From contig RHDP01000001.1 in NCBI GenBank assembly GCA_003725745.1, forward strand, positions 1,395,501-1,459,500: a stretch of 64,000 nt of DNA, written 5' to 3'. The notes beneath the pieces are model-generated. The model did no database searches and was not told the origin of the DNA. It saw nothing but the letters and a program-made list of their open reading frames with translations. Position numbers and translations under genes: made by a program. Source of the stretch: Streptomyces sp. I6 (GTDB taxonomy: Bacteria; Actinomycetota; Actinomycetes; Streptomycetales; Streptomycetaceae). The stretch's first letter is position 1. Every line of letters starts with the position of its first letter. Positions 1 through 9,534 of the stretch are shown here, piece by piece.

Positions 1-791
1 TGCTTGCCCTGGTTGGCCTCGGCGACCCACTTCCGCAGGTTCTCGGGGCTGATCTGCTCGCCGTCCTTCTGCGGGAACACGGACTCGCCGTTGAGGAGCA
101 CCGTCGGGGTGCCCCGGAAGTTCTTCTCCTCGAAGGCCTGGTCGGACTTCGCCACCCAGGCGTCGTGCCTGCCGGACTCCACGCACTCGGTGAACGCGGG
201 GGTGACCAGGCCCGGCACCTTGCCCGCCAGTTCGATCAGCCGCTCGTTGTCCCCGAAGGCGTCCTCGGGCTCCGGAGGCTGGTTCTGGTACAGCACGTCG
301 TGGTACTCCACGAACTTCCCGGCGTCCTGCGCGCACGCGGCGGCGTTCGCCGCCCGGAGCGAGCCGCTGCCGCCCATACCGCCGTCGATGATCGTCGCGA
401 GGTGGTACCTGACCTTGAGCTGACCCGAGTCGGTCAGCTCGTGGATCGTGTCCCTCATCACGTTCTCGAACTGGGCACAGGCGGGGCAGCGGAAGTCCTC
501 CCAGACCGTGAGCGTGGACGGCGCGCCGTCGGGGCCCGCGGGAAGCGCGAGCGCGTCCTCGCCCTGGGCTCCGCTCGGGGCGACCACCGGGCCGCCCGCG
601 GTGGAGCCCTCGTCCTTCCCGCCGCCGCCCGCCGCGATCACGCCGACCACCGCGGCCAGGCCCAGCACGCCGACCACCGCGGCGGACACGATCAGCAGGC
701 GCCGTCGCTTCTCGCGGTTCTTCTGCATCTCGCGTTCGCGCTTGAGCCGCTCGCGCGCGGCCCGCATTCCGTCTTGGTTGTTCTCGCTCAC
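1..791 (-). CDS. DsbA-like membrane-anchored thiol-disulfide oxidoreductase, 3' end outside window
   Basis: Probable extracytoplasmic thiol-disulfide oxidoreductase of the DsbA/thioredoxin-fold family. The N-terminus is a basic, charged cytoplasmic segment (about residues 1-33) followed by one hydrophobic anchor (about 34-55). The thioredoxin-like domain carries the redox motif CPAC, within WEDFRCPACAQFE, at about residue 100. A cis-Pro candidate lies in FRGTPTVLLNG near the C-terminus. The start is GTG at 791, because the basic N-terminus reads from there; an in-frame ATG eight codons later is an alternative. The reading frame is intact for about 263 codons to the window edge. It lies downstream of the trp genes and is separated from them by a hairpin terminator, so it is probably transcribed separately. 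A paralogue lies at 31213-32025. The substrate is unknown. Confidence 0.85.
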   Translation of the reverse strand, partial: MSENNQDGMRAARERLKREREMQKNREKRRRLLIVSAAVVGVLGLAAVVGVIAAGGGGKDEGSTAGGPVVAPSGAQGEDALALPAGPDGAPSTLTVWEDFRCPACAQFENVMRDTIHELTDSGQLKVRYHLATIIDGGMGGSGSLRAANAAACAQDAGKFVEYHDVLYQNQPPEPEDAFGDNERLIELAGKVPGLVTPAFTECVESGRHDAWVAKSDQAFEEKNFRGTPTVLLNGESVFPQKDGEQISPENLRKWVAEANQGK

Positions 792-805
792 GACCACAGC
801 AACGA

Positions 806-835
806 ACCGGGGAGGCGCGCAGGCGCCTCCCCGGT
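806..835 (-). terminator. Perfect 13-bp hairpin after trpA
   Basis: The arms at 806-818 (ACCGGGGAGGCGC) and 823-835 are perfectly complementary, with a GCAG loop. The hairpin lies 70 bases beyond the trpA stop and just ahead of the downstream DsbA-like gene. It has no U-tract, which is normal for actinobacterial intrinsic terminators. It probably ends the trpCMBA transcript. Confidence 0.75.
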
Positions 836-905
836 CCCATGTCCACCCGTTCGGGTGAGCCGGTCGATCAGATCGCTCGTCGCGCCGGCGGGCGGCCCCC
901 GCCGG

Positions 906-1730
906 TCACCGCTTGCGGACGCCCTCCGCCAGCTCGCCGGCCAGCGCCCGCACCGCCTCGACTCCGGCCTCCCGGTCGCCGGCGTCGAGCAGCCGCTTGA
1001 CGAAGGCCGAGCCGACGATCACACCGTCGGCGAAGCCCGCGACCTCGGCGGCCTGCTCGGCGTTGGAGACGCCCAGCCCGACGCACACCGGGAGGCCCGC
1101 TCGGCCTGCGGCGGTCGCACGGGTGCGCCGCACCAGGTCCTGGGCCTGGGTCCCGACGGACTCACGGGTCCCGGTGACGCCCATCAGCGAGGCGGCGTAG
1201 ACGAAGCCCGAGCCCGCGGCGGTGATCTCGGCGAGCCGCGCGTCCCGGCTGCTGGGCGCCACGACGAACACCGTGGCGAGCCCGTGCCTCCCGGCGTGCT
1301 CGCGCCATGTCGCGGACTCCTGGACCGGCAGGTCCGGCAGGATGCAGCCCGCGCCGCCGGCCTCGGCGAGTTCGGCGGTGAAGCGCTCGACGCCGTACCG
1401 GTCGATCGGGTTCCAGTAGGTCATCACGAGGACCGGTTTACCCGTGGCCGTGTGGGCCTCCCGCACGGTGCGCATCACGTCCGCGATCCTGACGCCGCCG
1501 CGCAGGGCGATGTCGTCGGCGGTCTGGATGACCGGCCCGTCCAGCACCGGGTCGCTGTGCGGCAGGCCCACCTCCACGATGTCGGCGCCGCCGTCGAGGA
1601 CGGCCTTGATCGCCTCGATTCCGCCGTCCACGGTGGGGAAACCTGCCGGGAGGTAGGCGATCAGGGCGGCCCGGTCCTCGGACTTCGCCTGCGCGAGGGT
1701 GTCGTTCAGCAGCCTGATGTTCCCGCTCAC
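906..1730 (-). CDS. trpA: Tryptophan synthase alpha chain
   Basis: It cleaves indole-3-glycerol phosphate to indole and glyceraldehyde-3-phosphate in the cytosol and channels indole to TrpB. The 274-aa TIM-barrel has the expected length. The catalytic Glu lies in [15 protein letters not shown] (about residues 48-62), which also holds the second acid (Asp). The phosphate-binding end is [11 protein letters not shown]. The GTG start at 1730 overlaps the trpB stop in a GTGA quartet, which implies translational coupling and the usual 1:1 stoichiometry. It is the last gene of the trpC-M-B-A run and is followed by the hairpin at 806-835. Confidence 0.97.
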   Translation of the reverse strand: MSGNIRLLNDTLAQAKSEDRAALIAYLPAGFPTVDGGIEAIKAVLDGGADIVEVGLPHSDPVLDGPVIQTADDIALRGGVRIADVMRTVREAHTATGKPVLVMTYWNPIDRYGVERFTAELAEAGGAGCILPDLPVQESATWREHAGRHGLATVFVVAPSSRDARLAEITAAGSGFVYAASLMGVTGTRESVGTQAQDLVRRTRATAAGRAGLPVCVGLGVSNAEQAAEVAGFADGVIVGSAFVKRLLDAGDREAGVEAVRALAGELAEGVRKR

Positions 1731-3030
1731 GTGGCGTCTCCCTCGATCTCCGCGACCTCGCCCGCGGCGTCCGCCGCCACCGAGGCGTCGGTCGCGGCGC
1801 CGCCGTCGGCGTCGTACAGCCCGAAGTAGCGGGCGGCGGTGTCCATGTCCTTGTCGCCCCGGCCGGACAGGCTGACCAGGATCAGCCCGTCCTTGCCGAG
1901 TTCGTGGCCGAGTTCGATCGCGCCGGCCAGGGCGTGCGCGGACTCGATGGCCGGGATGATGCCCTCCGTGCGGGAGAGCAGCCGCAGCGCCTGCATGGCG
2001 GCGTCGTCGGTCACGGCCCGGTACTCGCCGCGTCCGGAGTCCTTGAGGTACGCGTGCTCGGGGCCGATGCCCGGGTAGTCCAGACCGGCCGAGATCGAGT
2101 ACGGCTCGGTGATCTGGCCCTCGTCGTCCTGGAGGACGTAGCTGCGCGAGCCGTGCAGGATGCCCGGCTCGCCCGCGGTCAGGGTGGCCGCGTGCTCGCC
2201 GGTCCCGACCCCGTGGCCCGCGGGCTCGCAGCCCACCAGGCGCACGCTCTCGTCCGGGATGAACGCGTGGAACAGGCCGATGGCGTTGGAGCCGCCGCCG
2301 ACGCAGGCGACGGCGGCGTCCGGGAGACGCCCCGCGCGCTCCAGGATCTGGCGCCGGGCCTCGACGCCGATGACCCGGTGGAAGTCGCGGACCATTGCCG
2401 GGAAGGGATGCGGGCCGGCGACCGTACCGAAGAGGTAGTGGGTGTGGTCGACGTTGGCGACCCAGTCGCGGAACGCCTCGTTGATGGCGTCCTTCAGGGT
2501 GCGGCTGCCGGACTTCACCGGCACGACCTCGGCGCCGAGCATGCGCATCCGGGCGACGTTCAGCGCCTGGCGCTCGGTGTCGATCTCGCCCATGTAGATG
2601 GTGCAGTCGAGGCCGAAGAGGGCGCAGGCGGTGGCGGTGGCCACACCGTGCTGACCGGCGCCGGTCTCGGCGATGACACGGGTCTTGCCCATGCGCCGGG
2701 TGAGCAGCGCCTGCCCCAGCACATTGTTGATCTTGTGCGAGCCGGTGTGGTTGAGGTCCTCGCGCTTGAGGAAGACCCGCGCGCCGCCCGCGTGCCCGGC
2801 GAACCGTGGCACCTCGGTCAGGGCACTGGGCCGGCCGGTGTAGTGGACGAGCAGGTCGTCGAGTTCGGCGGCGAAGGCCGGGTCGGACTTGGCCTTGTCG
2901 TACTCGACGGCCACCTCGTCGACGGCGGCGACGAGCGCCTCGGGAATGAACGTGCCGCCGAACTCGCCGAAGTAGCCGGCGGCGTCCGGCACCCGGCCCT
3001 CGGGTCGGGAACGAAGTATTGGCTGGGCAT
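1727..3030 (-). CDS. trpB: Tryptophan synthase beta chain (one-base frame break near 5' end)
   Basis: PLP enzyme that condenses indole with serine to give tryptophan. The PLP lysine lies in HTGSHKINN, the phosphate loop is GGGSNAIG, and [12 protein letters not shown] is also typical. The start is ATG at 3030, seven bases after a strong GAGGAG ribosome-binding site, giving [10 protein letters not shown]. The frame then breaks at about 2997-3004 and resumes as [12 protein letters not shown]. One extra base there gives the usual ...[14 protein letters not shown]... and a length of 1305 bases (434 aa). Without it only an internal start at 2992 is available. The break looks like an assembly error rather than a mutation. 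The gene overlaps trpA by 4 bases and follows trpM by 70 bases. Confidence 0.95.
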
Positions 3031-3100
3031 GCCAGAACTCCTCGTGTGCGTGTGAGCCGAAGAGATGGTGGGTGATGACGTGCGGTGCCGAGCGGATCGC

Positions 3101-3319
3101 TCAGCGGCGCCATCGCATGCCGTTGACCTGGCCGGGCTCGTCCCCGATGACGTATCTGACCCGTCGTCCGTGCACCCGCCGGGCCGGGGCGCGGCAGCCG
3201 CGCGGACGGCAGCCGCGCGCCAGCGGGGCGTGCGGTTCGCCGGCACCCGCCGCCGCCCGGCCCGGCCGGTGGAGGCCGGGGGCGGTGGCGGTGGGCGTGC
3301 GGCGGACGACGGCGGTCAT
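3101..3319 (-). CDS. trpM: TrpM, small actinobacterial trp-cluster protein
   Basis: A 72-aa, Arg-rich protein between trpC and trpB. Its C-terminal half (GCRAPARRVHGRRVRYVIG and GDEPGQVNGMRWRR) matches my recollection of the streptomycete TrpM/TrpX family, which is described as modulating tryptophan levels and differentiation. No catalytic motif or membrane segment is visible. ATG start at 3319; the trpC stop lies 8 bases upstream, so it is co-transcribed. The N-terminal third looks poorly conserved, so the true start could be internal. Confidence 0.75.
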   Translation of the reverse strand: MTAVVRRTPTATAPGLHRPGRAAAGAGEPHAPLARGCRPRGCRAPARRVHGRRVRYVIGDEPGQVNGMRWRR

Positions 3320-3327
3320 GGAGCGGG

Positions 3328-4136
3328 TCAGTCCCTGCCCTGCCGCAGCGCCGGGTGGGCGCCGGCGGCGACCAGATCGGCCACCGCGGCCTTCGGGTCA
3401 CGGCCGGTGACCAGGGACTCCCCCACCAGCACCGCGTCGGCGCCGGCGTTGGCGTAGGCGATCAGGTCGTGCGGACCGCGGATGCCGGACTCGGCGATCT
3501 TGACGACTCCCGCGGGAATCTCGGGGGCGACCCGCTCGAAGGTGGACCGGTCGACCTCGAGGGTCCTGAGGTTGCGCGCGTTGACCCCGATGATCTTGGC
3601 TCCGGCGTCCACGGCCCGCTCGACCTCGTCCTCGTCATGGACCTCGACGAGCGGGGTGAGCCCGATGGACTCGGCGCGCTCGATCAGGGAGACGAGGGCC
3701 TGCTGGTCGAGTGCGGCGACGATCAGCAGGACCAGGTCGGCACCGTACGCACGGGCCTCCCACAGCTGGTACGACGTCACGATGAAGTCCTTGCGGAGCA
3801 CCGGCACGTCCACCCGGGCCCGCACGGCTTCCATGTCCTGGAGCGAGCCGCCGAACCGGCGCTGCTCGGTGAGGACGGAGATGACGGCCGCGCCGCCCGC
3901 CTCGTAGTCGGCGGCCAGCCCGGCGGGGTCGGCGATGGCGGCGAGCGCGCCCTTGGACGGGCTGGAGCGCTTCACCTCGCAGATGACCTTCACGCCGTCG
4001 CCGCGCAGCGCGGCGACACCGTCCTTGGCCTGGGGCCCTTGGCCGCACGCTCCTTGAGTCCGTCGAGGCTGACGCGCGCCTGCCGCTCCGCGAGGTCGGC
4101 GCGCACGCCGTCGATGATCTCGTCGAGCACACTCAC
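3328..4136 (-). CDS. trpC: Indole-3-glycerol phosphate synthase (one-base frame break)
   Basis: It closes the indole ring of CdRP to give indole-3-glycerol phosphate. Motifs seen: [13 protein letters not shown] (catalytic Lys and phosphate binding), VLRKDFIV (second catalytic Lys) and GVNARNL. The N-terminus reads [17 protein letters not shown] from GTG at 4136. It then leaves frame at the G run 4032-4035, where one extra base restores [15 protein letters not shown] and 810 bases (269 aa). It is the first gene of trpC-M-B-A. The 170 bases upstream hold the only obvious promoter space; I see no Trp-rich leader peptide. No trpF accompanies it, which fits the use of PriA. Confidence 0.95.
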
Positions 4137-4308
4137 GCGAGCGGCCCCTTCCGGGAGGTTGATGATGGATCACTGTCGGCAATCCCGATGGTATCCGGAT
4201 ACGGGCGATGGCTCCGCATCCGGTTGACGCCGATCCCACTACCTGGGACTTCTTTCGCGGTTCCACCTGCGATTCTCTCGCAAATCCGCCCGAGAGCCCG
4301 CCCGGGAC

Positions 4309-5066
4309 TCAGGGTGCGAGCCCCGAGCCGAACGGCAGGTTCCGGACAACCGTGAAGACGGCGAGGACCGCGCCGAGACCCCACCACCAGGCGGGTCCGA
4401 GCGTGATCCGCACCGGTTTCGCCCTGACGGCGCGGACGAGCCAGAAGACCCAGAGCACGGCGAAGAGCAGATAGCCGGCGACGGCGAGCGCGTTGGCGCC
4501 GACGGCGGTGCCCAGCTCGCCGTGGACGAACGCGTGGGCGCTCCGCAGTCCGCCGCAGCCGGGGCAGTAGATGCCGGTCAGCTGGAGCAGCGGGCAGACG
4601 GGGTAGTGGCCGGGCTCGTTGGGGTCGACGGCGCCGACGTAGGCGAAGGCCCCGGCGACGGCGGCCAGCGCGGCCAGCGGCGGCGCGAGCCTGCGGTGCA
4701 CCGGCTGGGGACGGTCCGGGCGCGGGGGCGGCGGAACCGGCCGGTGGTGGTGCCCGGGCGGGTCCGCCGGCACGGGCCCGGGTCCCGCCGCGGCGGCGGG
4801 GGACGAGCCCGGCGCAGGGGACGAGCCCGGCACGGGAGACGGGCCCGGTGCGGGGGCGGGTCCCGCCGCGACGGCGGGGACGAGCCCGGCACGGGAGACG
4901 GGCCCGGTGCGGGGGCGGGTCCCGCCGCGACGGCGGGGGACGAGCCCGGCACGGGAGACGGGCCCGGTGCGGGGGCGGGTCCCGCCGCGACGGCGGGGGA
5001 CGAGCCCGGCACGGGGGATGGTCCCGGCGCGGGGGCGGCGGCAGGCGCCTCCCCTCCGCGGTTCAT
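4309..5066 (-). CDS. DUF2752 membrane protein with Pro/Gly repeat tail (frame break)
   Basis: Its function is unknown. The C-terminal half is a DUF2752-type membrane domain: a hydrophobic helix, then PVCPLLQLTGIYCPGCGG (paired Cys and a CPGCG knuckle), then further transmembrane helices. The N-terminal cytoplasmic tail is Pro/Ala/Gly/Ser rich and made of 20-aa repeats encoded by 60-bp repeats. The first repeat copy is 59 bp long, having GGGG at 4876-4879 where the others have GGGGG. Restoring that base joins tail and domain into one 252-aa frame. The ATG at 5066 is chosen; a GTG at 5090 is possible. It sits ahead of trpC with the small membrane gene at 5152-5412, but nothing links it to Trp synthesis beyond position. 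Confidence 0.75.
4820..5036. repeat. 60-bp tandem repeat, about 3.6 copies, coding
   Basis: The word GACGAGCCCGGCACGGG starts at 4820, 4879, 4939 and 4999, giving spacings of 59, 60 and 60 bp. The unit is a multiple of three and encodes a Pro/Ala/Gly-rich 20-aa unit in the DUF2752 gene. The short copy lacks one G of a five-G run. Confidence 0.95.
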
Positions 5067-5151
5067 GGCTTCCACCCCGCGATTGTCCACGGTGGTACGC
5101 AGCGGCGCAGCCCGGGCTCGCCGGGCCGCGCCGTGGACGGGGACCTCGCGG

Positions 5152-5412
5152 TCAGGAGGCCGTCGCCTCCGCCGCCACCGGCTGCCCGGCCGGGGTACGG
5201 GCCGGGACGGCCGCGGCCGTCTCCTTCTGTCCGAGGCCGGCGGCCTTCATCGCGGCACCGACGACCCCGCCGGCGAGGATCACGGCCATGCCGGCCCAGA
5301 ACCCGAGCGGGTTTGCGGCCACCATGAAGACTCCCGCGATGCAGAAGCCGATGAAGGAGATGGTGACGCCGGTCCAGGCGGCCGGGGTGTGTCCGTGGCT
5401 GCTGCCCGCCAT
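5152..5412 (-). CDS. HGxxPAAW-type small two-helix membrane protein
   Basis: An 86-aa protein of unknown function. The N-terminus MAGSSHGHTPAAWTGV holds the HGxxPAAW motif that names this actinobacterial family. Two hydrophobic helices follow (about residues 17-35 and 40-58), then an Ala-rich tail. ATG start at 5412 with AGGAG a few bases upstream. It lies between the Trp-associated membrane gene and the DUF2752 gene on the same strand. Its retention next to trp genes suggests co-expression only. Confidence 0.85.
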   Translation of the reverse strand: MAGSSHGHTPAAWTGVTISFIGFCIAGVFMVAANPLGFWAGMAVILAGGVVGAAMKAAGLGQKETAAAVPARTPAGQPVAAEATAS

Positions 5413-5659
5413 GAAGTGCTCCTCGTTGGTGTTGCGCTGGGGTGGTGGGTCGGTTGGTCCCGCCCCATTGTCCCGTACCCGTGGGGCTGCCGGGACGTGG
5501 GGGTCGTCACTGATCGAGAGGGGGACGCCTCACCGGCCGCCCGCCGGGTGCTCGGCGCTTGACCGGTCGCGCGCCGGGCCCTCCGGGGCACTGGAGGCGG
5601 CCACCGAGAGGGAGGCGGCTTCACCGGTCGCCGGCGGGGTCCCCTCGCCGGTCTACTCC

Positions 5660-6310
5660 TCACCGGTCGCCGGTGGGGTCCTCACCGCGGTCGAGGGCCT
5701 TCCACAGCTCCTCGGGCCGGTCGGGGTCGGCGGGCGCCGGGCGGGCCCCGCCCGGGGCACCGCCCTCGCGCTCGTAGCGCCCGGACATGGCGGGCCACGA
5801 CGCGCCGTACCGCAGGGCGAGCAGCCCGGCGGCCAGGATCAGCAGTCCGGCCAGTCCGGTGACGTACGGCCAGGCGGTATGGGTGAGGCCGGCGGCGGCC
5901 GCCGCCGTGTCACCCGTCGTCTGCCGGGCCCTCTCGTCGAGCGCCGCGCTGTCGGAGGCCCCGAGGAAGGCGGCGGCTGCGGCTCCGGCCCCGCTCAGCG
6001 CCAGCAGTGCGGAGACGATCGCACGGCCCGCCCGGCGGACCGCGAAGACGGCGACGAGGGCGGCGAGCCCGACGACGGCGAGCGCAGCCGGGAGCCCGGT
6101 GACTCCGCGGCCGTCGGCCTCGATCGGCACGCTGCCGGCCCCGACGGCCGCCGTTCCCTCGGCCCAGGTCTGCCCGGAGGCGAGCAGCACCGCGGCGGCG
6201 CCGGCGGCGCCGAGGAACAGGGCCGCCGCGAGGCTGCGCCGGCCGCGCGCGGCCGCACGGGCCGTCCGCTCGGTCTCGGCGCCGGAGTGGGTTACGGGTA
6301 CGGCGGTCAC
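5660..6310 (-). CDS. TIGR02234-type Trp-associated membrane protein
   Basis: A 216-aa membrane protein with four predicted helices (around residues 28-46, 73-92, 97-118 and 150-172) and a polar C-terminal tail. Composition and position directly after trpE match the family of actinobacterial membrane proteins found beside trp genes (TIGR02234); no biochemical role is known to me. GTG start at 6310, 7 bases after the trpE stop, so it is co-transcribed with hisI-trpE. A transport or sensing role for Trp would be inference. Confidence 0.85.
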   Translation of the reverse strand: MTAVPVTHSGAETERTARAAARGRRSLAAALFLGAAGAAAVLLASGQTWAEGTAAVGAGSVPIEADGRGVTGLPAALAVVGLAALVAVFAVRRAGRAIVSALLALSGAGAAAAAFLGASDSAALDERARQTTGDTAAAAAGLTHTAWPYVTGLAGLLILAAGLLALRYGASWPAMSGRYEREGGAPGGARPAPADPDRPEELWKALDRGEDPTGDR

Positions 6311-6317
6311 GCCCCCA

Positions 6318-7868
6318 CTATCCCTCACGGGTCCCGCCGCCGTGGAGCCGGTTCGCGGTGTGCACCGCGCGCAGCACCGCCGCCGCCTTGTTGCGGCACT
6401 CGATGTCCTCGGCGACCGGGTCGGAGTCGGCGACGATCCCCGCTCCGGCCTGCACATGGGCGGTGCCGTCGCGGAGCAGCGCGGTGCGGATGGCGATCGC
6501 GGTGTCGGAGTCGCCGGCGAAGTCGAGATAGCCGACGGCGCCGCCGTACAGCCCGCGCCGCGAGGGCTCCAGCTCCTCGATGATCTGCATCGCGCGGGGC
6601 TTGGGGGCGCCGGAGAGCGTACCGGCGGGGAAGCAGGCGGTGAGCACGTCGAAGGCGGTACGCCCCTCGGCGACCCGGCCCGTCACGGTGGAGACGATGT
6701 GCATCACATGCGAGTACCGCTCGACCGACATGAAGTCGACGACCTCGACGGAGCCGGGCTCGCAGACCCGGCCCAGGTCGTTGCGGCCGAGGTCGACGAG
6801 CATGAGGTGCTCGGCACGCTCCTTGGGGTCGGCGAGCAGCTCCTCGGCGAGTGCCTGGTCCTCGCGCGGGGTCGCGCCGCGCGGGCGGGTGCCGGCGATG
6901 GGGTGCAGCATCGCGCGCCCGTCCTCGACCTTGACCAGTGCCTCCGGACTGGAGCCGACGACGTCGAAACCGCCGTCCTCGTGGGGGAAGCGCAGCAGGT
7001 ACATGTACGGGCTGGGGTTGGTGGCCCGGAGCACCCGGTAGACGTCGAGGGCGCTCGCCTCGCACGGGGTCTCGAACCGCTGCGACGGCACGACCTGGAA
7101 GGCCTCGCCCGCGCGGATGCGCTCCTTGACGTCCTCGACGGCCGCCCGGAACTCCTCTCCGCTCCACATCGGGCCGGTGTACGGGGGCAGCTCGGAGGGC
7201 GGCAGTGCGTGCGGCCGGCTCTCCACGGAGCGGGCCAGGTCGGCCTCCATGGCGTCGAGGCGGGCGACGGCGTCCGCGTACGCCTCGTCGACACCGGTGT
7301 CGAGGTCGTTGTGGTTGATCGCGTTGGCGATCAGCAGCACGGAGCCGTCCCAGTGGTCGAGGACGGCGAGGTCGGAGGTGAGCAGCATGGTCAGCTCGGG
7401 AAGCCGCAGATCGTCCCGGCCGTGCTCGCCGATCCGCTCCAGCCGGCGGACGATGTCGTACCCGAGGTAGCCGACCATGCCCCCGGTGAACGGCGGCATT
7501 CCCTCGTCGAGGTCCTGCCGCGGGGTGTGGAGGGCCTGGACGGTCGCCCGGAGGGCCCCCAGCGGGTCCCCTCCCGTGGGGACGCCCACGGGAGGGGTGC
7601 CCAGCCAGTGCGCCTGCCCGTCGCGGACGGTGAGGGTGGCGGCGGACCGTACGCCGACGAAGGAGTAACGGGACCAGGAGCCCCCGCCCCCGCCGCCCAC
7701 GGTGTGGGAGGTGCCGCCGTCGGCGGACTCGAGGAGGAAGGTGCCGGGGCGCTCGCCGGCGAGCTTGCGGTAGAGGCCGACCGGGGTATCGCCGTCCGCG
7801 AGGAGGCGACGGCTGACGGGGATGACGCGGCGGTCGGCCGCCAGCTTGCGGAAGGTCTCGAGATCCAT
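6318..7868 (-). CDS. trpE: Anthranilate synthase component I
   Basis: It converts chorismate plus ammonia (from a TrpG partner not in this window) to anthranilate, the committed step of Trp synthesis. The N-terminal regulatory domain keeps FLLESADGG, the LLES element of the Trp feedback site. The catalytic domain shows [40 protein letters not shown] and [12 protein letters not shown]. Length 516 aa, as usual. ATG start at 7868, 11 bases after the hisI stop, so there is no room for an attenuator and it depends on an upstream promoter. The gene order hisI-trpE ties Trp and His expression together. Confidence 0.97.
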   Translation of the reverse strand: MDLETFRKLAADRRVIPVSRRLLADGDTPVGLYRKLAGERPGTFLLESADGGTSHTVGGGGGGSWSRYSFVGVRSAATLTVRDGQAHWLGTPPVGVPTGGDPLGALRATVQALHTPRQDLDEGMPPFTGGMVGYLGYDIVRRLERIGEHGRDDLRLPELTMLLTSDLAVLDHWDGSVLLIANAINHNDLDTGVDEAYADAVARLDAMEADLARSVESRPHALPPSELPPYTGPMWSGEEFRAAVEDVKERIRAGEAFQVVPSQRFETPCEASALDVYRVLRATNPSPYMYLLRFPHEDGGFDVVGSSPEALVKVEDGRAMLHPIAGTRPRGATPREDQALAEELLADPKERAEHLMLVDLGRNDLGRVCEPGSVEVVDFMSVERYSHVMHIVSTVTGRVAEGRTAFDVLTACFPAGTLSGAPKPRAMQIIEELEPSRRGLYGGAVGYLDFAGDSDTAIAIRTALLRDGTAHVQAGAGIVADSDPVAEDIECRNKAAAVLRAVHTANRLHGGGTREG

Positions 7869-7879
7869 GGCGTACGACC

Positions 7880-8239
7880 CTACCGGCCCAGGGGGAGCAC
7901 GTCGTTGTCGAAGCAGGTGCGGTCGCCGGTGTGGCAGGCGGCCCCGACCTGGTCGACCTTCACGAGGACGGTGTCCGCGTCGCAGTCGAGGGCGACGGCC
8001 TTCACGTGCTGGACGTGACCGGAGGTGTCGCCCTTGACCCAGTACTCCCGGCGGCTGCGGGACCAGTAGGTGGCGCGTCCGGTGGTGAGGGTGCGGTGCA
8101 GTGCCTCGTCGTCCATCCAGCCGAGCATCAGCACCTCTCCGGTGTCGTACTGCTGGGCGATGGCCGGGACCAGGCCGTCGGCGCTGCGCTTGAGGCGGGC
8201 GGCGATGGCGGGGTCGAGTGCGCTGGGTGTGCTGGACAT
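7880..8239 (-). CDS. hisI: Phosphoribosyl-AMP cyclohydrolase
   Basis: It opens the adenine ring of PR-AMP, the third step of His synthesis. The 119-aa single-domain form lacks the HisE pyrophosphohydrolase domain, as is usual in actinobacteria. Metal-binding motifs are visible: DCDADTV (Mg) and CHTGDRTCF (Zn cysteines), with [17 protein letters not shown] before them. ATG start at 8239. The TIGR03085-type gene at 8324 diverges from it, leaving 84 bases for two promoters. The gene is separated from hisF by an inserted plus-strand gene and a non-coding gap, so it heads a separate hisI-trpE unit. Confidence 0.97.
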   Translation of the reverse strand: MSSTPSALDPAIAARLKRSADGLVPAIAQQYDTGEVLMLGWMDDEALHRTLTTGRATYWSRSRREYWVKGDTSGHVQHVKAVALDCDADTVLVKVDQVGAACHTGDRTCFDNDVLPLGR

Positions 8240-8323
8240 GCCGCCATTGTGCCGCGCCGGCCGGGCCGTGACCGAAACGCCTCCACTGGGCGGACGCGGC
8301 GCGCCGGTCGTAGGCTGGCGGCC

Positions 8324-8956
8324 ATGTCGACCCATGCGAAGCGTGAACGACTTCTGCTCGCCGACCTGCTGGAGGCGGCGGGCCCGGACGCCCCGACACT
8401 GTGCGAGGGATGGAGCACCCGGGATCTCGCGGCGCACGTCGTGGTGCGCGAACGGCGCCCGGAGGCCGCCGGGATCGTGCTGGGGCCCCTGAGGAGCCGG
8501 CTGGACCGGGTGCAGGCCGAGTTCGCCGCCAAGCCGTACGAGGAGCTGATCCGGCTGATCCGCACGGGCCCGCCGAAGATGTCGCCGTTCGCGATCAAGC
8601 AGGTGGACGAGGCGTCGAACACGGTCGAGTTCTATGTGCACGCCGAGGACGTGCGGCGGGCCCAGACCGGCTGGACGCCGCGGGAGCCGGACCCGGTTTT
8701 CGCGGACGCGCTCTGGTCCCGGCTGGAGAGGTCTGCCCGGCTGCTGGGCCGCAAGGCGCCGGTGGGACTGGTGCTGCGGCGCCCCAACGGGCAGACGGTG
8801 GTGGCGCACCGCGGTGCTCCGGTGGTGACGGTGACCGGTGAGCCCGGCGAGCTGACCGTGTACGCCTTCGGCCGGCAGGACGCGGCGCAGGTGGAGGTGG
8901 AGGGCGACAAGGAGGCGGTCGACCGGGTGGGCAGGACACAGCTCGGGATGGGCTGA
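8324..8956 (+). CDS. TIGR03085-type metal-binding protein (DinB-like/mycothiol family)
   Basis: A 210-aa protein of the actinobacterial TIGR03085 family, related to the four-helix DinB/maleylpyruvate-isomerase N-terminal fold. Visible features are [21 protein letters not shown] (first metal His), the central [20 protein letters not shown] (further His/Glu ligands) and a beta-rich C-terminal half. The family is often linked to mycothiol-dependent or unknown reactions; no substrate can be named. ATG start at 8324. It is the only plus-strand gene in this stretch and diverges from hisI. Confidence 0.85.
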   Translation: MSTHAKRERLLLADLLEAAGPDAPTLCEGWSTRDLAAHVVVRERRPEAAGIVLGPLRSRLDRVQAEFAAKPYEELIRLIRTGPPKMSPFAIKQVDEASNTVEFYVHAEDVRRAQTGWTPREPDPVFADALWSRLERSARLLGRKAPVGLVLRRPNGQTVVAHRGAPVVTVTGEPGELTVYAFGRQDAAQVEVEGDKEAVDRVGRTQLGMG

Positions 8957-9534
8957 GCCGGGGCGGGCGCGGACGCCGTCCGGCGCTGCCGCCGCACCCC
9001 TGCCGGGCCGCCGGACACCATTCACACCCCGGCCCGGATGACACCCACCGCACCTCGGCGGGGTCCCGTCGTACCGGGCCGCCGGCCCGCCCGCCGGCCG
9101 GTACCCCGGCCGGTGGTGGCCGCCTCCGGTGGGCGCCTCGGTGGCGCCGCGCCTCTCCCGGGCCGGTGCCGCGCGCCCGGGCCGGGGCCGCCCTCGGTGG
9201 CTGCCGCGCCGCCGCTGGATGATGCCGCACCCGCCGCCGGTGGCAGCCCCCGGCAGCCGCGCCCCTCGCCGGTGCCCGCGGTGACGCCGGCTCCCGCGCC
9301 CGGGGCGGCTGCGGTCGCCGTGCCGCCGGCAGCCGCCTTCAGGCACGGGGTGCCCGGAGTGAGCGGGGTGCCCGGGGTGAGCGGCCTCGGCGGTCCCGTT
9401 TCACGCGGTCCCGGCGGGCCGCCCTCCGGGGCTTCCCCGCCCCGGGCCGTCGCGACGGCGATCGCGAGCCGTTCGGCGGCGGCGTACGCCCGGACGACGG
9501 CCGCGTACCCGGGGTACGAGGCGGGGACCGGGGC
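8957..9534. other. 578-bp gap between the TIGR03085-type gene and hisF; no gene I can support
   Basis: Very G+C-rich sequence with many Pro/Gly/Ala/Arg codons in every frame and two GGTGAGCGG-type near-repeats at about 9352-9385. A minus-strand stretch just past hisF has a coding-like look ([21 protein letters not shown]) but no start codon or ribosome site. The plus-strand open frame is low-complexity and runs into hisF antisense. It may be a decayed gene or a spacer; I assign nothing. Confidence 0.5.

Noticed and set aside
906-3401. Single 831-codon frame that seems to fuse trpA to an upstream protein
   Set aside because: Only the last 274 codons are TrpA; the rest is an Arg-rich shadow of trpB in another frame.
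4137-4308. Trp attenuator leader before trpC
   Set aside because: No short frame with consecutive Trp codons and no terminator/antiterminator pair could be made out.
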